A stretch of 64,000 nt of DNA from JAAYAO01 sp051133435. GTDB taxonomy: Bacteria > Actinomycetota > Actinomycetes > Propionibacteriales > Propionibacteriaceae. The DNA is taken from assembly GCF_051133435.1 (NCBI RefSeq), contig NZ_JBPGNY010000005.1:62001-126000 (forward strand), in the 5' to 3' direction. This document shows, in pieces, positions 26,725 through 34,361 of this stretch (within the stretch, counting starts at the first letter, position 1; the number at the start of each line of letters is the position of its first letter). A model generated the notes under the pieces. That model did not search any database and was not told the DNA's origin. It worked only from the letters and a program-made list of their open reading frames with translations. Position numbers and translations under genes: made by a program.

Positions 26725-26814
26725 GAGTCTGTCTCATCGTCGGGCAATCACGAACACCCGTACCCGGTGTTGATCCGAACGTGATGCTTCACCGCCCCGG
26801 TTCGCCGCGTGAGC

Positions 26815-26928
26815 GACGCCCGCTGCTGCAACTGGCCGTTTCTCGGGCCACGAAACCCGCATATGGTTTTGCGGCCCGAAATCGGGCTTGTTGCAGCAGC
26901 TCCGGGCCAATTGCAGCAGCACGGCGTC
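26815..26928. repeat. Long imperfect palindromic intergenic element
   Basis: Outer arms at 26815-26837 and 26905-26928 are complementary over about 23 bp with one indel and one mismatch. A second inverted copy of CTGCTGCAAC (26823-26832) is GTTGCAGCAG at 26890-26899. Inner arms CGGGCC/GGCCCG lie near 26844 and 26873. It lies 3' of the VOC gene and 5' of the YihY gene. It could be a REP/MITE-like element or a structured RNA. Confidence 0.65.
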
Positions 26929-26969
26929 CGCGGCAGGGCCGCAGTTCACCACGTCAACTGGCTACGCCG

Positions 26970-27386
26970 TCACGCGCTCACGTCGAATGCCCACAGCACC
27001 CCGAACTTGTCCAGAACCTGGCCGTAGTAGTCGCCCCAGGGCGCCTGTTCGAAGGGCATCGCGACCGAGCCGCCGGCGCCGACCAGTTTCTCGATCAGGG
27101 CCTTGGCCTGATCGATGTCGTCCAGGGCGTAGAGCAGCGAGTACGCAGTGTTGGTGAGGCCGTGGTCCTCGCCGGGCATGTCGTCGCCGCCGGTGACAGT
27201 GCCGCCGGGGAGATCGAGCTGCGCGTGCGCGACGGTGTTCGGGTCCGGTTCGAAGGGCATGCCTTCCATCGGCGGCATGTCGCTGTACTTCATCAGGTTC
27301 AAGTCGCCGCCGAAGATGTCGTGGTAGTGCGTGAAGGCTTCCTCGGCGTTGCCGGGAAAGGAGATGTAGGTCGAGAGGTTGGCCAT
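26970..27386 (-). CDS. VOC family protein, PhnB/YjdN-like
   Basis: A 138-residue glyoxalase-fold protein: YISFPGNAEEAFTHYHDIFGGDL at the N terminus and APWGDYYGQVLDKFGVLWAFDV at the C terminus, as in PhnB/3-demethylubiquinone-9-like proteins. No catalytic role can be stated. SD GAAAGGA precedes the ATG. The AraC-type regulator is encoded 181 bp upstream on the same strand, so it may control or be cotranscribed with this gene. Confidence 0.88.
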   Translation of the reverse strand: MANLSTYISFPGNAEEAFTHYHDIFGGDLNLMKYSDMPPMEGMPFEPDPNTVAHAQLDLPGGTVTGGDDMPGEDHGLTNTAYSLLYALDDIDQAKALIEKLVGAGGSVAMPFEQAPWGDYYGQVLDKFGVLWAFDVSA

Positions 27387-27567
27387 GATGGTCCTTTCGG
27401 GGTGAGCCGGCTGTAGCCGGAGTGGGTGGCCGGTAGCGGTCGCTGGTCCATCCCGCCGTGCGGGGTGATGACGAAAAAGCTATTGGGCTCTGCGGGCCGG
27501 CACTTGTCCCGGATTGCTGTACCGGGAGCGGTTTCGCACGGGCTCGGCGCCGTTGGCGCGGCGCGGG

Positions 27568-28395
27568 CTATTGCTGGGCGCCCAGCTCGACATCCACCTG
27601 CCCGGCCACGGCTTGGAAGAAGAGCCTGGGCAGGTTCACCGTGATCGGCGGATCCTGCGGAATCCGGTCGCGCAGGTGGAGCGTCACCGTGGTCGGGCCG
27701 GCCAGCGGAAAGGTGACGGGCACGCGTTGGAGTTGACGTCGGTTGTGGTCCATCTGGAAGTAACAGCGCAGATCGGTGGCGCGGGGGATCTCCACGACCA
27801 TCGCGTAGTAGGTGCCGTCCGGGATGGCGGTGACGTCGTACTCGCCGGTGCCGAGCAGCGCCATTCCCAGCAGCGGTTCGCCCTTGACCAGTTGCTCGGG
27901 GTGCAGGGCGGCGAAGAGCGCACTGTGTGGCCCGGCGCCCTCGATGCGGATGGTCAGCGGATGTGGCTGCCGATGGGCCGCAGGATCGAACTTCCGGTGC
28001 AGCACCACGAGGGGTTCCGGGTCGTCCTGATGCCGCATCAGTTGGGTCGCCAGCATGCGCATCTGCCGCCGGTAGGCCGACGGTGACATGCCGGTGTGGC
28101 GCAGGAAGGCGCGGTGGAAGCTGGACGGCGACTCGTGTCCGGCGTCGGTCTGTGAGCGGGTCACCGAGTGGCCGGTGACCAGGCCGTCGATGCTGCGGTC
28201 GACCTTGGCAGCGGCGATGAACTCGCGTAGCGGAAAGCCGAGGTGCTTCTTCAACAGCCGCGACAGGTGGAAGCGGCTGAAATGCGCCCTGCGGGCCAAC
28301 TCGTCGAGGGATGGGGCATCGCCGGCTCGTGCCGCGTCGAGCAGACGGCCGACATCGTCATCGCGTGCCATCGAGTCGCCGCTGCCCTCAGACAT
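27568..28395 (-). CDS. AraC family transcriptional regulator
   Basis: A 275-residue regulator with the DNA-binding domain at the N terminus. Two HTH motifs span about 25-120: LDELARRAHFSRFHLSRLLKKHLGFPLREF and the second, ending HTGMSPSAYRR. The C-terminal beta-rich half (about 130-275) resembles effector-binding modules that follow such HTH domains. The ligand is unknown. The frame is open far upstream through the tRNA, so the ATG at 28395 is chosen from the domain start and a CATAAT box 6 nt before it. Confidence 0.85.
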   Translation of the reverse strand: MSEGSGDSMARDDDVGRLLDAARAGDAPSLDELARRAHFSRFHLSRLLKKHLGFPLREFIAAAKVDRSIDGLVTGHSVTRSQTDAGHESPSSFHRAFLRHTGMSPSAYRRQMRMLATQLMRHQDDPEPLVVLHRKFDPAAHRQPHPLTIRIEGAGPHSALFAALHPEQLVKGEPLLGMALLGTGEYDVTAIPDGTYYAMVVEIPRATDLRCYFQMDHNRRQLQRVPVTFPLAGPTTVTLHLRDRIPQDPPITVNLPRLFFQAVAGQVDVELGAQQ

Positions 28396-28401
28396 GAACC
28401 G

Positions 28402-28407
28402 ATTATG
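28402..28407 (-). promoter_or_regulatory. -10 box CATAAT of the AraC gene
   Basis: CATAAT on the minus strand lies 6 nt before the ATG at 28395, suggesting a leaderless transcript. Confidence 0.45.
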
Positions 28408-28461
28408 CCTCGTGAAGTGCTTGTCGGCGGATGATCGAGGCCGACCGATTACCTGTCGGGA

Positions 28462-28503
28462 CAACAAAAAACTGCGGCCCTCCCGAGGTGGGAGACCGCA
28501 GTT
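28462..28503 (-). terminator. Intrinsic terminator of tRNA-Val(CAC)
   Basis: Read on the minus strand, AACTGCGG/CCGCAGTT arms with an inner CTCCC/GGGAG pairing are followed by a T-rich run (TTTTTTGTTGT). Confidence 0.85.
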
Positions 28504-28528
28504 CGAGCCGCCGATCAACGACGTCTGC

Positions 28529-28603
28529 TGGTGGGCGATGCCGGGTTCGAACCGGCGACCTCTTCGGTGTGAACGAAGCGCGCTACCACTGCGCCAATCG
28601 CCC
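28529..28603 (-). tRNA. tRNA-Val(CAC)
   Basis: Acceptor GGGCGAT pairs with ATCGCCC. The anticodon stem is CTTCG/CGAAG with loop TTCACAC (anticodon CAC). The T arm is GCCGGTTCGAACCCGGC. The 3' CCA is encoded. A terminator follows directly. Confidence 0.95.
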
Positions 28604-28673
28604 ATGCGACGCCCCACATTAGCGCATCGAACCGCCCCGGACACAAATTCCGGATCCGCCGGCGGCGCGAAGG

Positions 28674-29531
28674 TCAGGTCGGATCGGGTTCGGCCCGCGA
28701 TTTCTCCTCGAAAAGCTCCCGCATTCGGGTGGTCACCTCGCCGACCTGATACTCCCGATCGTCCCAGGAAGTGACGGCTTGAATGTCGCGCAGCGAGGAG
28801 GTGAGGAAGACCTCGTCGGCGGCACGCGCCTCGGCGACGGTGATCGGGCGTTCGACCACCTCGGGGTACCACTTCACCAACAGGGCCCGGGTGATCCCGT
28901 CCAGAATCCCGGAGTCGAGTGGGGGAGTGACGACCTCGCCGTCGATCACGAAGAAGATGTTCGTTCCGGTGCCCTCGGCGATGTGGCCGTCGGTGGTGAC
29001 GAAGATGCCCTCGGTGGCCTCCTGGGCGTGGGCGGTGGCCAGGCCACGGACGTTGCCGCCGTAGGAGGTGGTTTTCACTCCGGCCATCACATCGTCGGGG
29101 TTGCGCGTCCACGGCAGCGTGACGATGCGGGTGGTGGGCGACGGACGCTCGGTGGCTTCGGCGGCGACGACCGCGTTGGGTGGTCCGTACGGTGCACCCG
29201 AGCCGAGGGGGCCGCGGCCGCCGGTCCAGGTGATCCGGATCTTGCCCAGCTCCCAGGTGCGTCCGGCCAGCACTGCATCGATGCCTTGACGCAGCAGGTC
29301 GTGATCCGGGTGCGGCAGGCCCATCCGCTCGGCCGACCGGTTGAGGCGCTCAAGATGCCGGGTCACCGCGAACGGCCCCCAGGATTCGACCTTGAGTGCT
29401 TCGAAGACTCCATTGCCGGCCACCAGGCCATGATCGACCGCCGAGACGGTGGCCGCGGCGGGGTCGTCGTACAGGGTGCCGTTGACCCAAACGCGGATGT
29501 CGTGTTCGCCTGCAGATGTCATGTCATCCAT
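28674..29531 (-). CDS. pabC: PLP fold-type IV enzyme, aminodeoxychorismate lyase-like
   Basis: A 285-residue BCAT/PabC-family protein. The N terminus has RVWVNGTLYDDPAAATVSAVDHGLVAGNGVFEAL. The PLP Lys lies in VMAGVKTTSYGGN, and the phosphate-cup motif is EGTGTNIFFVIDGEVVTPPL. It could make 4-aminobenzoate for folate or be a branched-chain or D-amino-acid transaminase; length and first motif favour the lyase/transaminase group generally. ATGs at 29531 and 29522 are equally plausible and no SD is clear. Confidence 0.8.
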   Translation of the reverse strand: MDDMTSAGEHDIRVWVNGTLYDDPAAATVSAVDHGLVAGNGVFEALKVESWGPFAVTRHLERLNRSAERMGLPHPDHDLLRQGIDAVLAGRTWELGKIRITWTGGRGPLGSGAPYGPPNAVVAAEATERPSPTTRIVTLPWTRNPDDVMAGVKTTSYGGNVRGLATAHAQEATEGIFVTTDGHIAEGTGTNIFFVIDGEVVTPPLDSGILDGITRALLVKWYPEVVERPITVAEARAADEVFLTSSLRDIQAVTSWDDREYQVGEVTTRMRELFEEKSRAEPDPT

Positions 29532-29658
29532 GCTGCCAAACGCCCGGTCATGGCTCGACGACGGGCGAGCATCGACACGCGATCGGGCGAGTTTGTGTCG
29601 GTGGTGACAAGTGGGCTAAGGTGGCTCGCGCACCTCAGGGGAAACCCACGGGGAGCAT

Positions 29659-29731
29659 GCGGACGTGGCTCAGCTGGTAGAGCATCACCTTGCCAAGGTG
29701 AGGGTCGCGGGTTCGAATCCCGTCGTCCGCT
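29659..29731 (+). tRNA. tRNA-Gly(GCC)
   Basis: Acceptor GCGGACG pairs with CGTCCGC. The anticodon stem TCACC/GGTGA has loop TTGCCAA, and the T arm is GCGGGTTCGAATCCCGT. CCA is not encoded. It is first of a Gly-Cys-Val cluster. Confidence 0.95.
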
Positions 29732-29779
29732 CGGAGCGGCTCTCGCCGACACCGTCGGGAGTAGGTAAATCTCCATTTT

Positions 29780-29850
29780 GGTGGCGTGGCCGAGAGGCGA
29801 GGCAACGGACTGCAAATCCGTGTACACGGGTTCAAATCCCGTCGCCACCT
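29780..29850 (+). tRNA. tRNA-Cys(GCA)
   Basis: Acceptor GGTGGCG pairs with CGCCACC. The anticodon stem ACGGA/TCCGT has loop CTGCAAA (GCA), and the T arm is CACGGGTTCAAATCCCGT. CCA is not encoded. Confidence 0.94.
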
Positions 29851-29851
29851 C

Positions 29852-29926
29852 GGGCGGTTGGCGCAGTGGTAGCGCGCTTCCTTGACACGGAAGAGGTCAC
29901 CAGTTCGAACCTGGTATCGCCCACCA
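29852..29926 (+). tRNA. tRNA-Val(GAC)
   Basis: It begins 1 nt after tRNA-Cys. Acceptor GGGCGGT pairs with ATCGCCC (one G-U). The anticodon stem CTTCC/GGAAG has loop TTGACAC (GAC). CCA is encoded. The body closely resembles the Val(CAC) tRNA about 1.3 kb away. Confidence 0.95.
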
Positions 29927-29939
29927 GCATCCCTTGTGG

Positions 29940-29973
29940 AAAGCCACTTTCTGCATCTGCGGAGAGTGGCTTT
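29940..29973 (+). terminator. Terminator of the Gly-Cys-Val tRNA cluster
   Basis: Perfect 9-bp arms AAAGCCACT / AGTGGCTTT begin 13 nt after the tRNA-Val 3' end. The second arm ends in TTT. Confidence 0.8.
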
Positions 29974-30017
29974 GCTGGTTGATGGGGCAGGCCCGGCCAG
30001 CACCCGCCGCTGAAGTC

Positions 30018-30707
30018 TCAGCGTCCGAGCCGGTCGCGCACCGTCAACAACTCGTCGCGGGACAGGGTGTGGCCGTCGTTGAGGATCATCATCGCCACCC
30101 GATTGTCCTGACGGATGATCAACTCCGACCATTTGTCCTGCTCGTCGAAGGTGGAACGCGAGGTGATCGTGTCCTGGTCGCGAACCACGTCCTCGACCTT
30201 GAGCTGCGGGTTGTTTTGCGCGGCACAACCGGTCACCAGCGTGCTCAGCACCTTGAAGTAGCCGGCTGCGTCCTCGGCGGTGCGGAACTGGAAGACCAGC
30301 GCTCGTCCAGGTGCCCCCTCCTCATCGGCGTAATAGGCACCCAAGGCGTGGGTCGGGTCGGTATAGGCCGGCACATCGTCGGTGCAGGGCCGCAGTGCTT
30401 CCTCGGCGGCCTGTCCCGGCTCCAAGGCGTAATACGGGGTCTCGTTGGGGTTGAACTCGCCCTCGTGGGCCTCGGCCGGCTTGGGCTTGAACGACCCGAC
30501 CTGTTCGGGGAACACCTCGCCGGTCAACTCGCCGCTGATCGACGGGGCCGGTGTGGGGGTCGGCGGTGCGGTGGGTTCGGCCGACGGTTCCGAGGACGTT
30601 GCGCTGGGGGTCGGTTCCCGAGCAGGTTCCGGATCGTCACCGGTGCAAGCGGTGATGGTCATCAGGGCGGCCGCGACCAGGGCCCCCGTCCGGATCCGTG
30701 TCGACAT
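30018..30707 (-). CDS. Predicted lipoprotein of unknown function
   Basis: A 229-residue exported protein. The signal peptide ends in lipobox ITAC (Cys about 20), followed by a Thr/Pro/Ser/Glu-rich stalk (about 25-62) and a globular C-terminal domain of about 165 residues (GEVFPEQVGSFKPK to the end) that I do not recognise. It contains two Cys (CTDDV, GCAAQ) that may form a disulfide. It starts 4 bp after the LGFP/M15 peptidase gene stop, so the two are one operon and it may assist at the cell wall. Confidence 0.8.
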   Translation of the reverse strand: MSTRIRTGALVAAALMTITACTGDDPEPAREPTPSATSSEPSAEPTAPPTPTPAPSISGELTGEVFPEQVGSFKPKPAEAHEGEFNPNETPYYALEPGQAAEEALRPCTDDVPAYTDPTHALGAYYADEEGAPGRALVFQFRTAEDAAGYFKVLSTLVTGCAAQNNPQLKVEDVVRDQDTITSRSTFDEQDKWSELIIRQDNRVAMMILNDGHTLSRDELLTVRDRLGR

Positions 30708-30711
30708 CGGC

Positions 30712-32403
30712 TTACTTGCGCTGGAAATGGTGGTAGTCACGATCGACCCATCGTCCGCCCCAGGTCCAGCCGCGGCTCTCCAGGGCACGCACTGTCACCG
30801 AGTTGCTGTTGAACATGCCCTTGCTCATGGGCGTGCGATTGACGCCCCCACCACGGATGTAGCTGCGGCCGTTCTCGGGCCACCAGGTGCCGCGTGCGTC
30901 GTGATAGGGGTTCTGCACCGGATTGACGTCGACGGCGACCCCGTAGGCGTGCGGCGACCGGGCATAGGGGTTGCCGACCACCTGCCGGCAGTTGAACCCG
31001 GAGGTGTTGTTGTTGCGCATCATCGCCGGGTCCGACCCGTTGAAGTAGTTCGGGTTCAGCATCCGGGCCACCGGTGATCCGGCCCGCCACATCGCCGCGA
31101 ACATCTGCTGGACGTCGGCCGAGCGGTCCGTCCGCACGATGATCTCGCCACGGTCGGGTACGCCGTTGTAATCCCAGTAATCGACGTGAATGGTGCGTAG
31201 TGATGCGGCCCCGACCGGACAGCCGGCACGGTAGGTGCTCTTCACGTGGGCCGCGAGGGTCCGGTACACCCCGACATTGGGGTGGGCGTAATAGTGGACG
31301 CGGGTGCGTACGCCGGGCTTGTAGAACACCATCCCGCGGGTGAACTTCTGCAGGTAACCGCCGGGCACGGCATATTCGTAGGTCGTCGGTGCGCCCAGGG
31401 AGCCGCCGAACCCACCGACCTGTTGCCAGGCGCGGTAGATCATCCCGTAGGAGGCCCGCGTGGTGCCCCGATAGGACACGACTTGGCCCTTGAGGAAGTT
31501 CTGCACCTGGCCGCCATGGGCCGCGCGCGGCGGCCCGGTCGGCAGACCCAACTGGGTGCGCACCGGGGCGTAGGCGGTGCGCAGCGCACCGACCACTTCG
31601 GAGGCTTTGGTCCTGGGTGACCAGTAGATGTCGCCGGAGACGAAACACGACATCCGGCCACCGGCGTGGGCGTCCTTCTCGTCACAGGTCAGTTGCCCGA
31701 TCTGCTTGCGCGTGGCGTCGCTCATGGCCTTGTATCGGGCCAGGATGGAGCCCCTGATTCGGTACGTGCCGCGCGATGAGGTCCAGATCTCGATCCCGGT
31801 GGAGAACCGCTGGGCCTGATGCCCGTGGTACGAGTACGGATTGGTGGTGGGGTAGCCCACGGTGGCGACACCGCCGGAGGAATGCACCTTGGTCAGGATC
31901 GGGGAGCGCAGGTAATGCATGCCGTGCTCCGGGTGGTTGGTGACCACGCCGCGTTCGAAGTACTGAACCTGCCCACCCGCGACGGAGACGGGCTGCTGAT
32001 TGGGCTTGCCCAGTCCGACCTCGAGCGCGTACTTCTCCATCTCGCTCTGCTCGGGTTCCTCGCCCTGGTCGGAACCGGATTCGTCCTCCGAACTTGGCGG
32101 TGGCTGCGTCTGGTCATCTCGCTCACCATCGGGAGGCGTCTCGCCGGCGTCCTCACCGGATTCGGGCTCGGTGGGGTCGGGCTCGGTCGGCTCGGGTTCG
32201 GTGGGGGCGGGGGAGGGGGCCGGTGATTCCGACTCATCGGTCGTGGGATCGCCGGTCGGCGAGGGGCTGGTGGACGGGTCGGCCGGAACCGTGGGGGAAG
32301 GTTCCTCGCTCGGGTCCGGGGTGGGCGATTCGGCGAAGGCCGGCCCGGAGGCGAGAAGCAGCAGTGCTGCGGCCAGGGATAGTGACTTGCCGACTCGCGA
32401 CAT
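30712..32403 (-). CDS. Secreted LGFP-repeat / M15 family cell-wall peptidase
   Basis: A 563-residue secreted protein: Sec signal peptide (about 1-24, cleavage after AFA), a Pro/Glu/Ser-rich linker (25-125), LGFP-type repeats (about 125-390; for example GGQVQYFERGVV, GGQVQNFLKGQVV and GGYLQKFTRGMVF), and a C-terminal VanY-like M15 domain. Metal ligands appear in SPHAYGVAVDVNP (HxxxxxxD) and DRDYHHFQ near the end. It should cleave peptidoglycan stem peptides, with the LGFP repeats as wall anchor. SD AAGGA precedes the ATG. Confidence 0.87.
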   Translation of the reverse strand: MSRVGKSLSLAAALLLLASGPAFAESPTPDPSEEPSPTVPADPSTSPSPTGDPTTDESESPAPSPAPTEPEPTEPDPTEPESGEDAGETPPDGERDDQTQPPPSSEDESGSDQGEEPEQSEMEKYALEVGLGKPNQQPVSVAGGQVQYFERGVVTNHPEHGMHYLRSPILTKVHSSGGVATVGYPTTNPYSYHGHQAQRFSTGIEIWTSSRGTYRIRGSILARYKAMSDATRKQIGQLTCDEKDAHAGGRMSCFVSGDIYWSPRTKASEVVGALRTAYAPVRTQLGLPTGPPRAAHGGQVQNFLKGQVVSYRGTTRASYGMIYRAWQQVGGFGGSLGAPTTYEYAVPGGYLQKFTRGMVFYKPGVRTRVHYYAHPNVGVYRTLAAHVKSTYRAGCPVGAASLRTIHVDYWDYNGVPDRGEIIVRTDRSADVQQMFAAMWRAGSPVARMLNPNYFNGSDPAMMRNNNTSGFNCRQVVGNPYARSPHAYGVAVDVNPVQNPYHDARGTWWPENGRSYIRGGGVNRTPMSKGMFNSNSVTVRALESRGWTWGGRWVDRDYHHFQRK

Positions 32404-32513
32404 GGGGTGTGTCCTTATCGATCTGTGACTTTGGTTCCCACTCTCGCATTGGGCCCGGACGGCGTGTCAAGGGTTTCGGTGGAAAGGGCGATCCACCGTG
32501 TGGCAGGGATTGC

Positions 32514-32519
32514 TACGGT
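32514..32519 (+). promoter_or_regulatory. -10 box TACGGT, leaderless promoter of GNAT gene
   Basis: TACGGT lies 7 nt before the ATG at 32527. Confidence 0.55.
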
Positions 32520-32526
32520 TCTTGGC

Positions 32527-33024
32527 ATGCGAGTGGTGCGCGTTCACGGTGAGAAGGACTGGCCCCAGTGGGTTGCGGTGCGAGAGGCCGGCTTGGCCGA
32601 CACCAGCGACTACACCCCGCCGATCGCACCGGATTGGGCGCAACTGTCGCTGCAGCAATGGCGGGACATGCTCAACGACCCGGACGCATTGAAGGTGCTG
32701 ATTCTCGACGATGACCGCCCGGTCGGGGTGGTGCGAGGAGTTCGGGACGGCACCTGGGCGCTGCTGCATTCCCTGTGGGTGGCGCCCGACCTGCGCGGCC
32801 GGGGCCTGGCCGGCCAACTCGTCGAGGCCGTCGAACAGTGGGCTCACGAATGGGGTGCCCGGTACGTGATGCTGTCGGTCGGACCCGACAACGAACCGGC
32901 CCTGACCCTGTACCGCCGGTACGGCTTCGTCGAAGCCGGGATACCGGGTCACTGTCGTGCCGACGGAGTCCGTGAGGTCATCTACCGCCTGGATCTGCAG
33001 GACCGGACACCACCATCGTCATAG
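32527..33024 (+). CDS. GNAT family N-acetyltransferase
   Basis: A 165-residue acetyltransferase. Motif A (LHSLWVAPDLRGRGLAGQLVEAV) carries the acetyl-CoA pyrophosphate loop RGRGLA. Motif B is ARYVMLSVGPDNEPALTLYRRYGFVEAG. The substrate is unknown. The frame is open 120 nt upstream, but a TACGGT box 7 nt before the ATG and the domain start both favour 32527. Confidence 0.9.
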   Translation: MRVVRVHGEKDWPQWVAVREAGLADTSDYTPPIAPDWAQLSLQQWRDMLNDPDALKVLILDDDRPVGVVRGVRDGTWALLHSLWVAPDLRGRGLAGQLVEAVEQWAHEWGARYVMLSVGPDNEPALTLYRRYGFVEAGIPGHCRADGVREVIYRLDLQDRTPPSS

Positions 33025-33050
33025 TTCGACGCCGCGCAACCGGCCCTCGC

Positions 33051-34256
33051 TCACCAGTGCACCCGCTGCTGGAAGGCTGCCCGGCGATCGCGCAGAACCT
33101 GTTCGCGCTGTTCGGGTGAGATCCGAACGGTGTCGTCGGGGAGTTCGTCCAACACCTCACTGACCTTCACCACTCGGCCGGAGGGCATGGGAGTCGAACT
33201 GGCCTCGGTCCATCGGCCCTGGACGATGCCGGTGGGGTAGCCGGCTGTGTCCAACCAGTTCTGTACGCCCGGGTCACGCTGTGACACCACCACCCGCAGC
33301 TTGCCGTCGGAGTTCACGTGCCACTGCGACCCGTTGAGGCTGCTGTGATTGTTCACCCAGTCGATGGTTTCGAAGACCTCGTTGGCCAACAACAGTGATG
33401 CGTAGAGATGCGACTCGGGGTAGTCGCACTCGATGATCAGGGCTTCGTCCTCGGCCAGATCGAACACCGTTTCGTAGTAGAACTGCCCGGTCAGCCCACC
33501 GAAACCGCCGACCACGTCCCATTCCTTGAAGACGCCGTTGACGGCGCCTTCGCTGCGCACCTGCTCCACGTGGTCGAGCAGGAGGGTGGCCTTGAACATC
33601 GTTTGCCTCACGAGAGCACGCATCCGACGGGAGAGCTCGGCAGCCTCGGGCCGGGGACGGGCAACCGGGATGTCGACGCGCTCGACCGAGATGACGGCAT
33701 CACGTTCGTTGGCCCAGTCGTAGGCCATCTGGCGAAGCAGCAGCGCATTCGCCTCCGGATGGAGTTCTCGCCAATCACCGTGGTAATCGTCCGGTTTCTC
33801 GGGGCTCAGCAGTAGGTCGAACTCACCGTCGGCACCCAGGGTCAGTTCATGCAGGTCGTAGAAGGTTTCGGCACGGATCTGCCCGGCCTTGGCCGGGCTC
33901 GTACCCATGGCGCCGAGCCGGGAGATCCGCATCGAGCCGACCCGGCCGCGAAGCCGATAGGAGCCACCGGGAGTGATGACGGCCCGTCGGTACAAGGTGT
34001 CGGCATTGGGTTGGTGGATGTTGAGCACCTCGTTGAGGGCAGGAAGGAAAACGGGATGGTCGCCATCCGCCGCGACGGCCTCCAAGCAGGCCGAGGCGAT
34101 GGCTTCGAGCAGCAGGCGACCGGCTTCGTGCTGGATTTGCGGCTCGTGGCGGACGCTCTCCGGCAGCTTCTCCAGCATCTGGGCGGCGAGGTCCCGCCAT
34201 CCGCCCAGAACCTCGTCCCAGATCGTCAGAAAGGGGTCAGTGGTCGATTCGGTCAC
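33051..34256 (-). CDS. DUF1214-domain protein of the catabolic island
   Basis: A 401-residue protein without signal peptide. The C-terminal half carries DUF1214-like sequence (VFETIDWVNNHSSLNGSQW, then VVVSQRDPGVQNWLDTAGYPTGIVQGRW). Its biochemical role is unknown. It lies beside the BVMO-esterase pair in the same orientation but 105 bp apart, with its own promoter region: TAGGGT at 34287-34292 and a 16-bp palindrome just upstream. Co-regulation with alicyclic or aromatic catabolism is inferred from position only. Confidence 0.75.
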   Translation of the reverse strand: MTESTTDPFLTIWDEVLGGWRDLAAQMLEKLPESVRHEPQIQHEAGRLLLEAIASACLEAVAADGDHPVFLPALNEVLNIHQPNADTLYRRAVITPGGSYRLRGRVGSMRISRLGAMGTSPAKAGQIRAETFYDLHELTLGADGEFDLLLSPEKPDDYHGDWRELHPEANALLLRQMAYDWANERDAVISVERVDIPVARPRPEAAELSRRMRALVRQTMFKATLLLDHVEQVRSEGAVNGVFKEWDVVGGFGGLTGQFYYETVFDLAEDEALIIECDYPESHLYASLLLANEVFETIDWVNNHSSLNGSQWHVNSDGKLRVVVSQRDPGVQNWLDTAGYPTGIVQGRWTEASSTPMPSGRVVKVSEVLDELPDDTVRISPEQREQVLRDRRAAFQQRVHW

Positions 34257-34286
34257 GGCGAGTACCTTCCTTCGGGAGTAGCTCGG

Positions 34287-34317
34287 ACCCTAGGCGGTTA
34301 CCGTCCGTCGACGGACG
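34287..34317 (-). promoter_or_regulatory. Promoter and palindrome upstream of the DUF1214 gene
   Basis: A minus-strand -10 TAGGGT is at 34287-34292. A perfect 16-bp palindrome CGTCCGTCGACGGACG (34302-34317) covers the -35 region, a typical repressor position. Confidence 0.5.
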
Positions 34318-34361
34318 AAACGGCCGATGGTCGGGAATGGCACTCAACGGGATCGCCGGCA

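Noticed and set aside
28529..29926. tRNA-linked integration site or genomic island boundary
   Set aside because: No integrase, no repeated tRNA 3' end flanking an island, and the genes between are ordinary.
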